Shown: positions 46,030-58,318 of the stretch, in pieces
Layout: each line of letters begins with the position of its first letter
Position numbering within the stretch: the first letter of the stretch is position 1
DNA from: Pelobates cultripes
Lineage: Eukaryota > Chordata > Amphibia > Anura > Pelobatidae
Assembly: GCA_933207985.1 (NCBI GenBank)
Contig: OW240913.1
Coordinates: 99,855,126-99,919,125, forward strand
Direction: 5' to 3'
Length of the DNA stretch: 64,000 nucleotides
Notes under the pieces: generated by a model
What the model was told of the DNA's origin: nothing
Database searches by the model: none
What the model saw: the letters and a program-made list of their open reading frames with translations, nothing else
Translations under genes and position numbers: made by a program

Positions 46030-46255
46030 TGCTCTTTATAGGCACACTCTATCACACTTTAGCTTTATGTGTGAAGAGTGTGTCCTCTTTTTTTTATTTA
46101 GCAAACAGTGCAGTATGCAGTAGAAATTGGCACTTTCATAAATTAACCTAGTTACACCCCCATGGCTGTCAATCAGACAACAAGTCCTGTTACTTCCTGG
46201 TTTGGTTAGAACAGTGAAGCTAAAATGTTTTGACGCCTATAGATCCCTTTAAGCA
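46030..46255. repeat. Diverged copy of the 58319 MITE family
   Basis: 'ggctgtcaatcagacaacaa', 'gtcctgttacttcctggttt' and 'cacactctatcacac' resemble the interior of the elements at 58319 and 23173. It ends 'atagatccctttaag' at about 46253 with TTAA. The left end is diverged. Confidence 0.5.
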
Positions 46256-47039
46256 CAAGTGTGAGGTTCACTGTGATTTATTTCCTTATTGGCAACATAA
46301 ACTATATAGCCATGAGTGACTGAGGTTTTGACAGAGCACAGTTCTAACCAGCAGTGAGTCCTAATAATCCTGCAATGTTTTGGAAAAAACTGACCTGCAG
46401 TAGAGTGTGGCCTGATGTCTGAGTGGAAACGATTGAGCAAAAGCACTGGTTTCTGAAGGATCTCCGTGAACTAGGCGTGAGGAAGCAATAAAGAGGCATC
46501 CTAGGTCCAAGCCAGTTACATCCATAGAACAGTCAGGTGGGAGTAATGAGGAAGTGAATCAGGGGCCAGTCCCAGTCAGTTACTGGCTGAGAGGGATTTG
46601 AGACTATTACTCTTTTTGTGGGAGCCATATCTTTACCTGAGGTCCTCTAAGAGTGCACAAGAGAGAGAATAGTCACTGGTCTGAGTCAGCAATGAGGGGG
46701 TCCAATTAATATGAAAAAGAGGAGTCTAAGGGTGTTTTTTTTCAGGATGGACGCAATCCACAAAGTAGGATAGGATGATGTTCAGTGGGGAGCAGAGGAA
46801 GATAAAAGAAATAGGTTAATTACAGAAACATTCACCAGACTGAATAATTGAGCCCAGGGCACACAGTGGATTTAAGTAGCACACAGTTAAAGGTACATGA
46901 CAAACAATCAAACACTGACTATGTTGTATTCATTGAGAAAGAATAACTCATAAAAGGGATAGAACCAACCCAATAAATAGACAAATAAGAGCATAAACTG
47001 ACTAACATGGCAAAATAAATGAAGCAGGAACATTCTATA

Positions 47040-47165
47040 CCAGGCATAGGCAACCTTTGGACTACACCTCCCATAATGCCTTACCTGCTATATGGGGGTA
47101 AGATCATTATGGGGGATTTCATGCACAACATCTGGAATGCCAAAGGTTACCTCTCCCTGTTCTAT
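47040..47165. repeat. Diverged copy of the 42574 hairpin MITE
   Basis: 'aggcataggcaacctttgga', 'ctacacctcccataatgcc' and, after the middle, 'acaacatctggaatgccaaa', 'ggttacc' match the inverted arms of 42574-42706, with part of one arm deleted. Confidence 0.6.
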
Positions 47166-48200
47166 ACAGATACACTTTGTTAAATAGAAGAGCCTACCTG
47201 ACAAAGTCAATTGTTTCTCAAAATACAAACATAACCTAAAATCATTGCTCAATGTAATACAAATCGTAACAGGGAAAGATGAACCGACTAAAAGGTCAAA
47301 ACAAAAATGCTCAGTTCTATAAGAAAGTCTCCATAACTAGTATCATTAAACTTGGACAACAAAGGCTACAAAAAATGCTATGAGCTGAAAAGAGATATGG
47401 TCACAATGTAACTGGTAAAAAAAAAAAAAATTATTACACAGCAGACTAAATGTATCAACCAAAAATTATGCTTAAATTTAGAGCGGTGGAAACTATCTAA
47501 TTAAATGCAATGTTCCTCATAAGGTAGGAGCGAGGCACACGCAATCTGCATAGCATATGATGACACAAGATAAAATAAACACAATCCACCATAATCAGTG
47601 AATAAACTACATATAAACTGTTTTCCTAATCAGGATGTTGTTTTTGAAGAACATGGTCTTTAAGTGGTTGGTCTCCTCCTCTGTAACATTAAGCAGTTGC
47701 AGTTGTACGTAGATTGTTTTTCTGCATGTTTGTGCATAAATATTACTTCGTATCTGTAACTGTTGAGCACAGAATGTAAACCAGTGCAGAATTCCCCCTC
47801 CCCCCACCATATTATGTTATTTACAATTATATTCTTCACAAGCAGTTTAGATCTGTACATTACAGTTTTTATACTTTACTTTTACATTTTAAAAAAGTAA
47901 AAAAATAAATAAATAAAAGAGTTCAGGCTGATAAGGACACAGTACTTGCTAAAGCGAAGCAGAGTGATGGTTGGGGGAACCCATGGTTAGGGATCAAGAG
48001 TAGCATTATGGAATAACCATAACCACTTCACACTCAATATGAACAATCGTGCAGTGGTGGGGGGATGTTGGGAGGGATTTTGGAAATAGAGATTAACCTT
48101 ACACATAGGGTTTCAGACCCTCAAATTTAGGTAGACCTTATTAATATATCATATGGTTACAAACTAAATTTAATACATTATTATAATTGTTAAATAACTC

Positions 48201-48337
48201 TTAGTGTACTGTGTCAAGATTATCCAACTGCTTTACAATGACACTGGTCAAGGGTAGACAGTAGATTTCTGTCCTCTGGATGTTCTTTAGTTGTTGGTCA
48301 ATTTCAGATCCATGATACTCAGCTACGATGCCTTCAG
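48201..48337 (-). CDS. WDR49: Terminal coding exon of upstream gene, probably WDR49
   Basis: Minus strand. An acceptor-like 'cacaatcggaatttag' ends at 48338. The coding part is 137 bp, enters in phase 1 and reads EGIVAEYHGSEIDQQLKNIQ, RTEIYCLPLTSVIVKQLDNL, DTVH, then TAA at 48203-48201. The first codon (Ala) is completed by the G that ends the exon at 48856, so both frame and phase agree. The peptide has no simple repeats and does not resemble any mobile-element protein. The gene name rests mainly on position: in human, WDR49 lies directly upstream of SERPINI2 on the same strand. I cannot align it to the WDR49 C-terminus here. A possible ATTAAA signal follows at about 48168-48173. Confidence 0.6.
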
Positions 48338-48855
48338 CTAAATTCCGATTGTGAATCATTGTTTAACTAAAGCTGGAGGCATTTCTTCTGGCTATACTTT
48401 CCTTGGAATAATATTGAATTTTTTTACTCTTCAAACTTTACCTCTGAGCAAACTTACAGTTTTTGAATATAATTTGCTATGTGTGCTGAAAGTCAAATAT
48501 TCAACTTTAATAACGAGTTATATAAGCAAGCATTTCATTTAGGGGATTTTGGCATTGCTGTACGTGTTCTATTTTACTTATGTTACAGTTTGTTCCTGCA
48601 TGAAAGTTTCACATGCTAAATTGCCTTCAAAGTTAAAAAGTAGCAGAATTACCTCTTCATTATTCATAATCCATGCCAACTACCCTAAACTCTTTATTAG
48701 TCATAGCGATTGCTCAACTTGCATTTCTTCTGTATATGAAACAAGATGACATTTCTAAATGTCTAGAAAGCTAGGAAGCTATATAGTAGCTCTTTGAAAC
48801 CCTTGTTTCAACCACCCACCCATGCTTAAAAAGGAAATATACACAAGGAATATAC

Positions 48856-48960
48856 CTGTGCTTGTTTCTTCTTCATCTTTAGCAATGAGAATTATTTGAG
48901 TTCCAGGTATGGTGCCACTAATCCCATACATCATATTGTTGGACGGTAAAAAATTTGTGC
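48856..48960 (-). CDS. WDR49: Penultimate coding exon of upstream gene, probably WDR49
   Basis: Minus strand, 105 bp, entering and leaving in phase 1. It reads TNFLPSNNMMYGISGTIPGT and QIILIAKDEEETST, then a donor (gtatat) at 48855. The acceptor 'gtcctaag' before 48960 has a weak pyrimidine tract; an in-frame TAA just upstream means the exon must begin about here. The junction with 48337 is phase-compatible. The composition is ordinary protein-like. WDR49 is inferred from synteny and from the WD-type exon further upstream (56251-56355). Confidence 0.55.
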
Positions 48961-49471
48961 CTTAGGACTTAATTTTATACTGTTAAATACATTTTCCAAA
49001 TAATTAAATAATTTTTAAATAAACTTTTTAAATGATTTAATATTTAAATTTAAATTATTTTTAAATGATTTAAATGTTTATATTTTTGATGCATTGATAT
49101 GTTTTTTATGTATGGTATATGTTTTGATATTTTAATATGTTGAAACAAATCACTTGAAAAGATTATCCAAAAATATGGTAATTTAAAAAACACTTATCCA
49201 ACAAGATTACATTGAGGCCTTAGTGACGTATTGCAGCTTTTTTTCCAAGAGGTGCCAGTTATTAAACTATTCAGTTCTCCAAGACAACATTCTAATGCAG
49301 AATTAAAAATATACTCCTCTTGAGCTAAACAAGCTAAGAATTTCCCTTCTTTGGCCAAAATCAGTAGCAAGAAGACATCAGCAGAAGCTAGTTTAAGATA
49401 GTGTAACACTCACAGACCCTCCAGGAATGGCAGAGTAGGAGTGAGCATCCACAGGTAAGTAACAATATAAC
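48961..49471. other. WDR49 intron, proximal part
   Basis: Very A/T-rich (48985-49180, runs of 'aaatgattta'), then ordinary sequence up to the LTR. The 24000-24180 stretch has similar 'gatttaata' words, perhaps an old shared repeat. Confidence 0.4.
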
Positions 49472-50411
49472 TGTAGCGGAGAGGTGTTGTAATCCACGGT
49501 ATCTCCGCTGGTAGACAGGAACAGCATACAATAATCCAGGTAGCGTTATAATAATCCCTTTCTTCTCCCAGGAACTAGACGACACATAGGCTCGGAGTCA
49601 ACTGAACTTTTAATCACAGGTCACAGTATTTATGCAGTTACACATGTAAGGGGTTTCCAAATTCACATTACAGGGGTTGTCCAGTAGTGGACTACATGGG
49701 GGACTTAGTTTACAGGCTGATTTCCCATCACACACTGCTGTACTAGAGAGATAATTACCCAGAGATGTATTGTTAATGGGATTATCTCTCAGTACAGCAG
49801 ATCATAACTTTTCACATAAAAATCCTTAACTTTCACACCGTTCAGTACTTTTAACCAACTGACCCCTTTGCATATAGCTGGGATCTGAGCGTACCATCTA
49901 GTGAAATACTGCTCTGATCCCTGCACAATTAGCCAAACGCCGGACGAAATACATTTTCATACGAACACACATAGCGATACATGAATGGTCTGTGGAGATA
50001 CCAATACTGAAAGAATTTTAGTCCCAAACGGTATGGAAGTCCAGCGGTGTTCGTGCCGTCAAGTAGCCGATTTTAGTTCCAGGCACTCGACGAACCATCA
50101 CAGCTGGGCTTGAGGGATCAAAGATGGCCGCCGCCATGTGTTTGGTACACGAACGGCGGCCACCCGGAAAACACATTAGGCAGCTCGATACAATGTTGCA
50201 ATTCTTAGTGGGAGACACACGACCCCCTTTGTGTGGTCTCCCATTCAGTACAGGATTGAAATACCCAGTTCGTGAAACCAGCATACGAATGCCATCTAAC
50301 ATATAAACAGATGTACAACCTCCGGTTTAACTACATATTGCTTATGACGCACAAATTAACCTCTGGGCAACTCTATATAGCATATAGCCTTAAGTGGCTA
50401 GTTTTGCCACA
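49472..50411 (+). mobile_element. Solo LTR, about 940 bp, 5-bp TSD
   Basis: Starts TGTAGCGGAG and ends TTTTGCCACA (TG...CA). The direct repeat ATAAC at 49467-49471 and 50412-50416 is a 5-bp target duplication, as left by LTR retrotransposons. No gag or pol is next to it, so internal sequence has been lost by recombination between LTRs. Related fragment at 22660. Open frames inside are not supported as genes. Confidence 0.75.
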
Positions 50412-52629
50412 ATAACAATTCCCAAAGAGCAAAAATATCATCATTTATCATGATGAATTATATATTTAGGTACTTGGGAGTTCTTATAGTACAGTTAAAC
50501 CTAACCCCCTTCATTTAATACATATTGGATGGGAGGTTAGAATATTCTATAACCTGCATTTGAAAATTTTAAAACTACAAAAAGAAGTCACATTATTACA
50601 TGATTAGAAAAAGGAAAGGTAACAACTACAAAAATGAAGCCTGGTTTTCCAGCCCAATAGTACAAAGCTTATAGAATGTTGTTGATTTTTTGGGTGGTGA
50701 GAGGGGGCTTACATCCTGCAGAAGAGACACATCACAATAATAGTCCTTCATTGGTCTGCTACTACACCAAAGTCGAATGTCCATTTTAGATGTATGATTA
50801 ATTTTAGACCATCTTGCCATGAGGATTTTTTTTGCTATTTCACAATTCTTCCAAAGTACCTGTTTTATTATTTCTATATTTTTCTTTTTTTCTTAAAGGG
50901 CTTATGTACAGTTTCAAGTCTTTAGGAAATATTGGTGTACTAGGACCAAGGAGCGTGTAAAACAACACCTAACCCTCATCTGTAGTGGAGAACACATGCC
51001 ATTAATGAGTTCTCAACATACTGTATTTATTGTCACATATTCATCCTCACCTTGTGGTATCTACGGTAGTAACTGCCTTCCTGACATTAATGGAAGTGCT
51101 GCTCAGCAGCCCTGCACCAGCATATGAGACTCCCACAACATGTTGATGGACACCGGCCGTTGCGGATCCACATAATTTTGTAGCCCCACATCCGCCCACG
51201 GTAATGACAACGTGAACATGCATGTGATGACACGCAAAAGACGCACACGCACGCTCTGGAGTCAAAGGCCGGTTAAGGCCAATCGGATCTGAAGGAGGCT
51301 TATTTAAACTCATTTTTACTTTTCCTCATTGTCCTGTCGTAGTTTCCGTTAGATGGTTATCCAACAGTGCATTCCTGATTGTGTATTTCTGGTTATTGAC
51401 TTTGGCTTTGTTTTGACTTCCCTGACGTCTGGTATCCTTGATTATTGGCTTTCCCTTATCACTGTGTCCCATTCTGTGTCCCTGACCTCGGCTAGTAGAT
51501 TGACTATTCCTGGAGATGTTAAGTCCGGTTGGACATTACCCTTAGTCCTAGGTGTGACACATTTCTGCGTGCTGGATACTGTAATCCAGACATTTATACA
51601 GTTTATGATTATACCCTCAATATACATAATTGTCCCCAAACACATAACATAATTGTCCTCGATATCCATAAAAAATCCACAAACATCTTAATAGAACAGG
51701 GTTCTATTAATATACCTTTTTTGATGAATACTTGTTTTTCCTTTGTAGTATTTGGAATATACAGCAAATATTATGATGCATTTCTTACACTCTTTCCCTT
51801 CCTGATGCTGTGACTATCCCAATCAGCAGATTAAATGCTACCCCATCATATATCTCTTCTGTTATGATTCCTATTCATATTTCACAGATGGAGGTAATCT
51901 CTTGACAAAGCCATAAGTGTCATTCATCCTACTACAAAGTAATCTAGTCTAATTGAACAGAAAATAAAAGTCAGTAATAACCTACCTGAAGGGCAAGTGT
52001 TTCCCCCCCCCCACATGATTAAATCAGTTGAGATGAGTGTTAAGATGTAATATTAGGTGAGGATTTGAACTTTATGTCTGCATGTCCTTAGATCCAATTA
52101 ATTTCATCTTTGGATTTTCTGATACGTTATCTTCTGCACGGATAATTCATATTACTCCAGTGTTCGCCTTAAACAGCAACATTTAGTTGTTCATTTTAAA
52201 TTTCAATACTATATTTTTATTGTTGTAATTTATACAGTGTCAACACATTCAGCAGCCCTGTACAAAGTGGACAATTCGACAATTGCAGCAGTACTGGATA
52301 AATGGATGGTGTGGGATATTTTATAAAATATTAATTAAACACTAAGAAACAAATAAATTAAAGAAATGCTAATAGTTGATAACTAACAATAGTCTAAATA
52401 AATCAAATAAAATTAGATGAACACTAGGAGAGCAAGGAGATGATAGAATGAAGGTATACTGGTTGGTGGCAAGTTAAAAAGAAGAAAGTAAAACAGATAA
52501 ATTGATTGACCTAAAAGGAGGTAATACATTGGCTAAATTCACCAATAATAGTCACCTGTCTAGCTTAAATATAAATCATACAAGTGTGAAAGTTTATCTC
52601 CTTCCCCACCACTTAAAATGCTCCCTTAC
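50412..52629. other. WDR49 intron with unclassified repeats
   Basis: 51040-51310 and 51340-51640 look repeat-derived; the latter resembles 130-220 at the window's left edge. A pyrimidine-rich 'tgtgtctcttctgcag' at about 50727 could act as an acceptor, but the following frame has no matching donor. The rest is unassigned. Confidence 0.4.
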
Positions 52630-53208
52630 TTAAAGAGACATAAGAAGCTCCAAAGCAACCTTAGCTTAATGGAGTGGTTTTGGTGTATAAAACATGCCCC
52701 TGCAGCTTCACTATTCAATTCTCTGTCATTTAGGAGTTCAACCACTTTGTTTGTGCAGCCCTATTTACACTTCTCCTGCATATGATGTACACACATTCTT
52801 ACAACAGATTTCCTGTAAATAGATATCTAATGTTTAGACATCGTTTATTGCACAGTCTGTTTGATTTAGAATTTATTTATTTTATTACCTTCTCTGCTAG
52901 TAGCTTGCTATATCCTACAGGAACCTCTTGTGTGTGATTAAAGTTCAACTAACAGAGCAGGAGAGAAGAACATCTAAAGTGAACATACCGCGCTGACATA
53001 TCTGATTGAAAATGAAACCTTTTTTTTTCATGCAGGCGGTGTGTGAGTTACAGCCAGGGGAGGTGTGGTTATGGCTGCATATAAATAATAAAAGAAGAAG
53101 AAGAAGAAGAAGAAACACAAGGGATTTAGCTCCTAAATAGCAGAAAATAGAGCAGTAAGACAGTAGAAGCACTATCTATACACCAAAATATTATTGTCAT
53201 CAATTTAA
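52630..53208. mobile_element. TTAA-bounded MITE, 579 bp, full length
   Basis: TTAA at 52630-52633 and 53205-53208. Arms 'agcttaatggagtggttttg' and 'ggagttcaaccactttg' on the left mirror 'gggatttagctcctaaatag' and 'atacaccaaaat' on the right. This is the uninterrupted relative of 14380-17055. A (GAA)n run at 53094-53114 is internal. Confidence 0.75.
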
Positions 53209-54045
53209 AAAGGTAAGTGATATCAGATAAAATAATTGCATTGGCTATTTATATTCCTTTTGTACACCTTGGTTTACTTGCAACAATGTATTTTTTGGTA
53301 GAGCTAGCAAACAAAAAGTAAAGCAGGGTCAGTATGTAGAAATAAAAATATCAGCCATTGCTCCCTGCGCCATGAGCTTCTAAAACCCTCCTGCTAGGAA
53401 CTCCTGTCCTGAGCTAAGCCCTGGGCTGGGCCAGCTCATTGGCTGAATTTGTCAGTTAATCATTCTCAGCCAACGACCTGAGCTATGCACCATCTTGCTT
53501 AGCTCAGAGCAGAGAGCGTGTGGCTGCAGATAGCCCAAAGGAACCCAGGTAACAATTCACTGGGGAGCAGAAGGTAACTCCTTACACCATAACCACTACA
53601 GCATGTTATAATTGTTATGGTGCTTCAAGTGTTCCTTTCGCATAAACAAAAAAGTGACTGTGCTTTCATCTTACTCTATAATAGCAGAGCAAAGTTCCTT
53701 AAATAATAAAGGAGGAGACAGCCAGTCAACAGGAGTTTTGGCATGGTCCATATACGATGCAGAGATCTTTAACCATGTTTTAGAACAGGAATGAATATGT
53801 GTCAGCAAGCATGAATTGAGGAAGATAATGTTCATAGCTGACATCTATTACCTGTAATCAAGAATAAAAATTAATCTGATGAATTAGATTGTGGTTCAGC
53901 AGTGTTTGAAACAGCCAGGAGACGAGATCTTGCAATCAAGAAAACAGCATAGATCCACAGTTGAGTGCATAGAAGTTAAGCAGATAGTGCTAGATTAAAT
54001 AGCCTGGACAGGTGAAGATTTGATTATACAAATCCAGTATTTACA
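53209..54045. other. WDR49 intron; partial MITE at 53390-53640
   Basis: 'ccagctcattggctgaattt', 'ccataaccactacagca' and 'gttatggtgcttcaagtgtt' are shared with other frog MITE fragments here (19500-19700, 31195-31240, 63840-63900). Ends are not defined. Nothing coding. Confidence 0.4.
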
Positions 54046-54380
54046 TAGATGTATTATTATTAGTTTATTATTTATATAGCGCCATCAAATTCTATAGCGC
54101 AGTACAATGGGATGTAGATATTTATTATAAATATAAATATTATTTGGAGATCTCCTTCATTCAGACCACATGCCACCATAACATATCATATAATAGACTG
54201 TAAGCTCATTTGAGCAGGGTCCTCTTCAACCTATCATTCCTGTAAGTTTTCTTGTAATTGTCCTATTTATAGTTAAATCCCCCCTCTCATAATATTGTAA
54301 AGCGCTATGGAATCTGTTGGCGCTATATAAATGGCAATAATAGTAATAATAATAATAATAAAAATAATAATAATATAATC
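54046..54380. repeat. L2/SINE-like 3' tails, one inverted pair
   Basis: Plus orientation 54190-54365: 'actgtaagctcatttgagca', 'gggtcctcttc', 'tgtaaagcgctatggaat', 'ctgttggcgctatataaatg', then an (AAT)n tail. Minus orientation 54046-54110: the complement of the same end with 'atatagcgccatcaaattct' and a (TTA)n tail. Other copies at 24690 and 60445. Confidence 0.65.
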
Positions 54381-55179
54381 GGTAGAACTATCCAAAGTTT
54401 CATGACCATTCATGCACATTAAACATTGCCTATGATTGTTGTGCTACTATGTCGGATGGTTTAATAACAATGTCCCAAATATTCTAAAGTTCCAACAGTG
54501 CATTCTTTTTAAGTTTAGTCTGTTTGTCATGAACCTTTGATGCTAGCTTCTTAGCACCAATTGCTTTTCAGATCATCTTTACCATTTAATAAATGTTGCT
54601 GTGATCTTTCGACGTAGTGGTAAATTTACTTTTGGATTTGAAATCTGAAGATCCTGCTATACTCAGCTATTTGTTGTTGTCTAGCAAGTCAATTAGGAAC
54701 TGCAGGCAATAATACTGTATAAGCAAAAGAACTACTGTCAGCAGCGTAGGAACCAGACCCTGGAGCAGAAACATACAGCTGCTCAGGTAGACTCATTCCA
54801 AGTTGCTAGATGAAAATACAGCTATCTTGGAAAGCGATTAAAGGCATGGAGGCCATCCAAGGCAATGTACCAGAGGGCAGAAGAGTAAGTGATGTTAACT
54901 GTTTTGTGGATCAGTGCAACGTGAGGTCAAGTGTTCAATCACTCTGGAATGGGAGCAAAGCAATAAACGGTTCAAATAGGTCAAGGCAGGCAGCAAGCTA
55001 TGTAGTCAAGATTAGAATTCTGCATAGCAAGAAACTTGGTTAAGGCAAAAATATTTTCACATAAATAGACATTTTTTTCAGTTTGCCAGAATTTTGGCCA
55101 TATGTTGGTTCAACATAGTAGGATTTGTGTTTCAAAAACCTGATTAAAAAACAAAGCAAAGAAACAAACAAAAAGGCCC

Positions 55180-55238
55180 AATCAGTGTACTGCAAAATAT
55201 ATACATAATATAATATGTATTTTGCAATACACTGATAG
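55180..55238. repeat. Short hairpin
   Basis: 'atcagtgtactgcaaaatat' pairs with 'attttgcaatacactgat', with an A/T-rich loop. About 22 bp arms, one or two mismatches. Could be the core of a tiny MITE. Confidence 0.6.
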
Positions 55239-55299
55239 GAGCATTTTGCTGCCATTTGCTCACAGATCAAGTGAGAAAAAGGAGGGAAAAGCAGGAGAA

Positions 55300-56250
55300 G
55301 GATATATTTATTAAATATATAATATAGATATTTTTACTGCTCCTAACTTTTCCCTCCATTGCTCTTTGCTCATTGCTTGATATGTGAATACAATGTGAAT
55401 ACAATAAACATTTAGTGACTGTCCCCTAGCTTCAAATCATCTTTTTTTTATCATCAATCATCTTTTTGTGGTGCCACAGATGGAATTCAGAATCATGAAT
55501 CAAAGCAAACAAACATTTGGTTTGTTATTCAGGCACATATCAGCTAGGAGTTTGGAAATCCGACTGATCACCATATTGGGAAGAATCATTTGAGAGTACA
55601 GGGGCAGGGACATTGGAATAGGATGCAAAAAGTAAGCATTGCACCTTGGAGTTGGAACCATGTGAATTTCATTGAGATCACACAAAGCTCGGTCAGACGA
55701 AGCATGCGGGGCGGGTGAAACTCGTCACATCATTGGGAGGCTAAGCTGAGAACCTCATATGGTCGGAACCAGGAAGAAAAAGCTCCCGCTCAACGATTTT
55801 ACAATATAGTGAAGCTAAATAGTGGAAACCCACCAGGAGTTCTAGTAAAGTGCTTTTATGTTATAGACTTAGAGCTTTAAGAACTTTAAAAAAATGTGAC
55901 CTGCCTCGGCCCCTAACTCTATCCCTGAATTTACAGAAAGTGATTTTAAAAAACAGTTACCTGATATATTCACTGTTGCTCAATCAATAAATTCCTTGGA
56001 AGAATCATATATGTGTTAGCCGTTCCTTTAGCTAACTTTGGAGACCAAAGCTGCTAATTTAACAGTTTACTGAGGTTCTAAACTGAAATAGTTTAAATTT
56101 TAATCTCTTATATTTTTACATTTTCAACTAATACTTACTCTACACTAGTTAATGAGTGATTTAGAAAACACTCTGGCTAAACTGCATACAAAGCAGTCAA
56201 TAGACAATATCTCTACTGTCACAGTATTGTAATAACTTGATAGCTTTGAC
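55300..56250. other. WDR49 intron, repeat-like patch
   Basis: 55690-55800 contains 'gacgaagcatgcggggcggg' and 'gtgaaactcgtcac', phrases typical of an old dispersed repeat. No element ends or exons were recognised in this stretch. Confidence 0.35.
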
Positions 56251-56355
56251 CTGTTGTAAAGACATATTTTCTTGCCTCAAGGAAGAACAATCTTGTTACA
56301 ATATTATTACTGTCAAAGTCTGTGCTGACGTTTACTCTTTGGGCATGTGTGTCTT
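56251..56355 (-). CDS. WDR49: Internal coding exon, WD-repeat type, probably WDR49
   Basis: Minus strand, 105 bp, phase 1 in and out. The acceptor is strong: a pyrimidine tract 'tctcttccgcctcctctcct' then gctag ends at 56356. The donor at 56250 is gtcaaa. The peptide reads DTHAQRVNVSTDFDSNNIVT and RLFFLEARKYVFTTG. A stretch 'ITRL.FLEARK...TG' before a Gly-rich turn is what I would expect at the start of a propeller blade in WDR49/WDR64-type proteins; this is recollection of style, not an alignment. The expected following blade ('..G.VRFW') was not found between here and 48960. The role in the protein is structural (beta-propeller scaffold). Confidence 0.55.
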
Positions 56356-58318
56356 CTAGCAGGAGAGGAGGCGGAAGAGATATGTGGTTTTTAGTGTTTT
56401 GTAAATGGGAATTTGCACACACACAAAAAAAACCCTGTTTAAAACGCAACTGTAAAATGTATAAAGATGTCAGGAATACGGAAAAAAAGCAAAGCAGACA
56501 AGTGAAACCATAAATTAATATTAATGGATAACCATGAAACATGTATAATCACCAAATAATGTGTCTAGCAAATCTATCTATTCGAACAAAGCACCTTAAC
56601 CTCTTGCTCGTGCGACATTACAAACAGCACTGGGTAAGGTGCAGAACATACATATGGATGCCTAATGGCCAATACTAGAACATGGCATGGATAATGTTAT
56701 TTTTTTGTCAGTATTTGTTAAGAATACAAGAAGATTTAGCTCTTTAATGAATAGTAGTGGGAAGAGATGGCAGCTCATCAACCCAGTACGGAGTCTCTCT
56801 TTTCCGGCAAGATAGGAGATACTGGTAGGAAGAATTGGGAGCTGCAACCTAAAAGTGTCCTCACATGGAAAATGGAATGAGAGAAATTGAACAGTAGAGC
56901 ATAATATAGTGTAGTATGTTGGTATAAATGGTGAAAAGAGAAGCACTTATAGGATATGGAGCTATGAATCAGCTCCAATTTGATGTACTTGTACTTGAAT
57001 GGTACACTCCTCGCTTAAGGATTTGTAGTGTATCTCTTGATCTAGGTGGATGGTGTATGAAATAACAAACGAACAAAGCGAGAGCACTATATAGTATAGA
57101 AAGTCAAAACAATATAGGGCAGTTAAATCAGTAAAATAGAATTGATGGCTCCTTTAAATAATTTAGAGTGGTATCCCCAGTCTGGGATATATTGGTGAAC
57201 CATTTTTTTCCCCCACACACACACATACACTCCAATGAAGAAAGGTGCACTTTGAGGTCTTTCTAACATGCTTTTATTGTGGTCAACAAAAAAGGTGCTA
57301 TAAAAGCTACATTTTATTTTACAAATTATAAGACAATTTAGCTATATTATTTTATGTGTGGACCAACACCGGCATTAAAATTTGGTGCCTCTGGAGTGCA
57401 TACCCTTAGGAATATTGTTTATATAAATATTACCTGTACACCCTACCCCACTTTCTGCTATTATTCCATCCTTAACATTTTCTATGTTATCTAATGAAGA
57501 ATAAAGCTTAAAAGGATCACTGTGTTCAAAGTTTATATGAGAAGACACATGTACACATTTGCTGCGTTCATGGATGCTGTGGCCATATGAAATGGTGTAT
57601 GAGGCTTACCTACTATTTGTATCTTTTTATGGTACTGAAGTAAATCACCCAGGCAACCATTGGATTAAAGTACCCAGATATTTTTCTTGTTAACTATGCT
57701 GGCTTATTTTTCCCCTTCTTGGCTGGTTTGGCCATTATTGGTGCCTGTTGTGTTCCATTACTCTCTCATCTCCCTTTCTAATTCTTGCTTTCCTTGTTTC
57801 TCTTCATTGTGGTCTAAAAGCTCCCTCCACTCTGTTATTGTCCTCTCCTTACTCTTTTTCCTTATATTTCTTCTATGCTTTCTCCCTTTCTTTTATACTC
57901 ATTGACCCCCACTTTTCCTTTTCTTTTACCAGTTTTTCACAAGTTTCACTTTTTCTTTTTATTCTCTCACTCTTTTCATTTTTTTACAATCCTATCCGTA
58001 ATTATTTCTTACACTGACTTCTACACTTAATAAAAAACCTGAAATTGCAATGCTAAATTCTATTTGTAATTCTAAATCCAACCATTAACCGTAACCCTAA
58101 ATGTTATGTCCAAACCGTCTCCAAATACGGTTTCTAACAAAACATTTTATTCTCTGTGTAAAATTATAAATACCACCCCTAGTCCAAATCTTAAATAACA
58201 TCACAAACCTGAAATACTATTCTTAAAACCCCAAGCCAAACATCCCTAACCATAACCTAAAATATGGCTGTGAAGGAACTTGAGTGCTGTAGGTTTATTA
58301 AAGCTTTGACTGTGGCTG
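56356..58318. other. Upstream sequence, probably WDR49 intron
   Basis: No further exon convinced me. 57690-58010 is strongly pyrimidine-rich and gives long Ser/Leu/Phe frames on the plus strand; these are compositional. Confidence 0.4.

Noticed and set aside
47607..47810. Minus-strand frame downstream of the putative WDR49 stop
   Set aside because: Lies after the stop codon at 48201 and has two competing frames. More likely 3' UTR or intergenic.
50626..50820. Minus-strand frame with an acceptor-like 'ctcttctgcag' and protein-like text, possible WDR49 exon
   Set aside because: The only possible donor (gtagtt) would leave phase 2, which does not fit the downstream phase-1 exon, and no family was recognised.
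55500..55685. 61-codon minus-strand frame with ordinary composition
   Set aside because: No splice sites or recognised family; flanked by repeat-like text.
57687..58017. Plus-strand hydrophobic frames (Leu/Ser/Phe), membrane-protein look
   Set aside because: Pyrimidine-rich tract; composition alone explains them.
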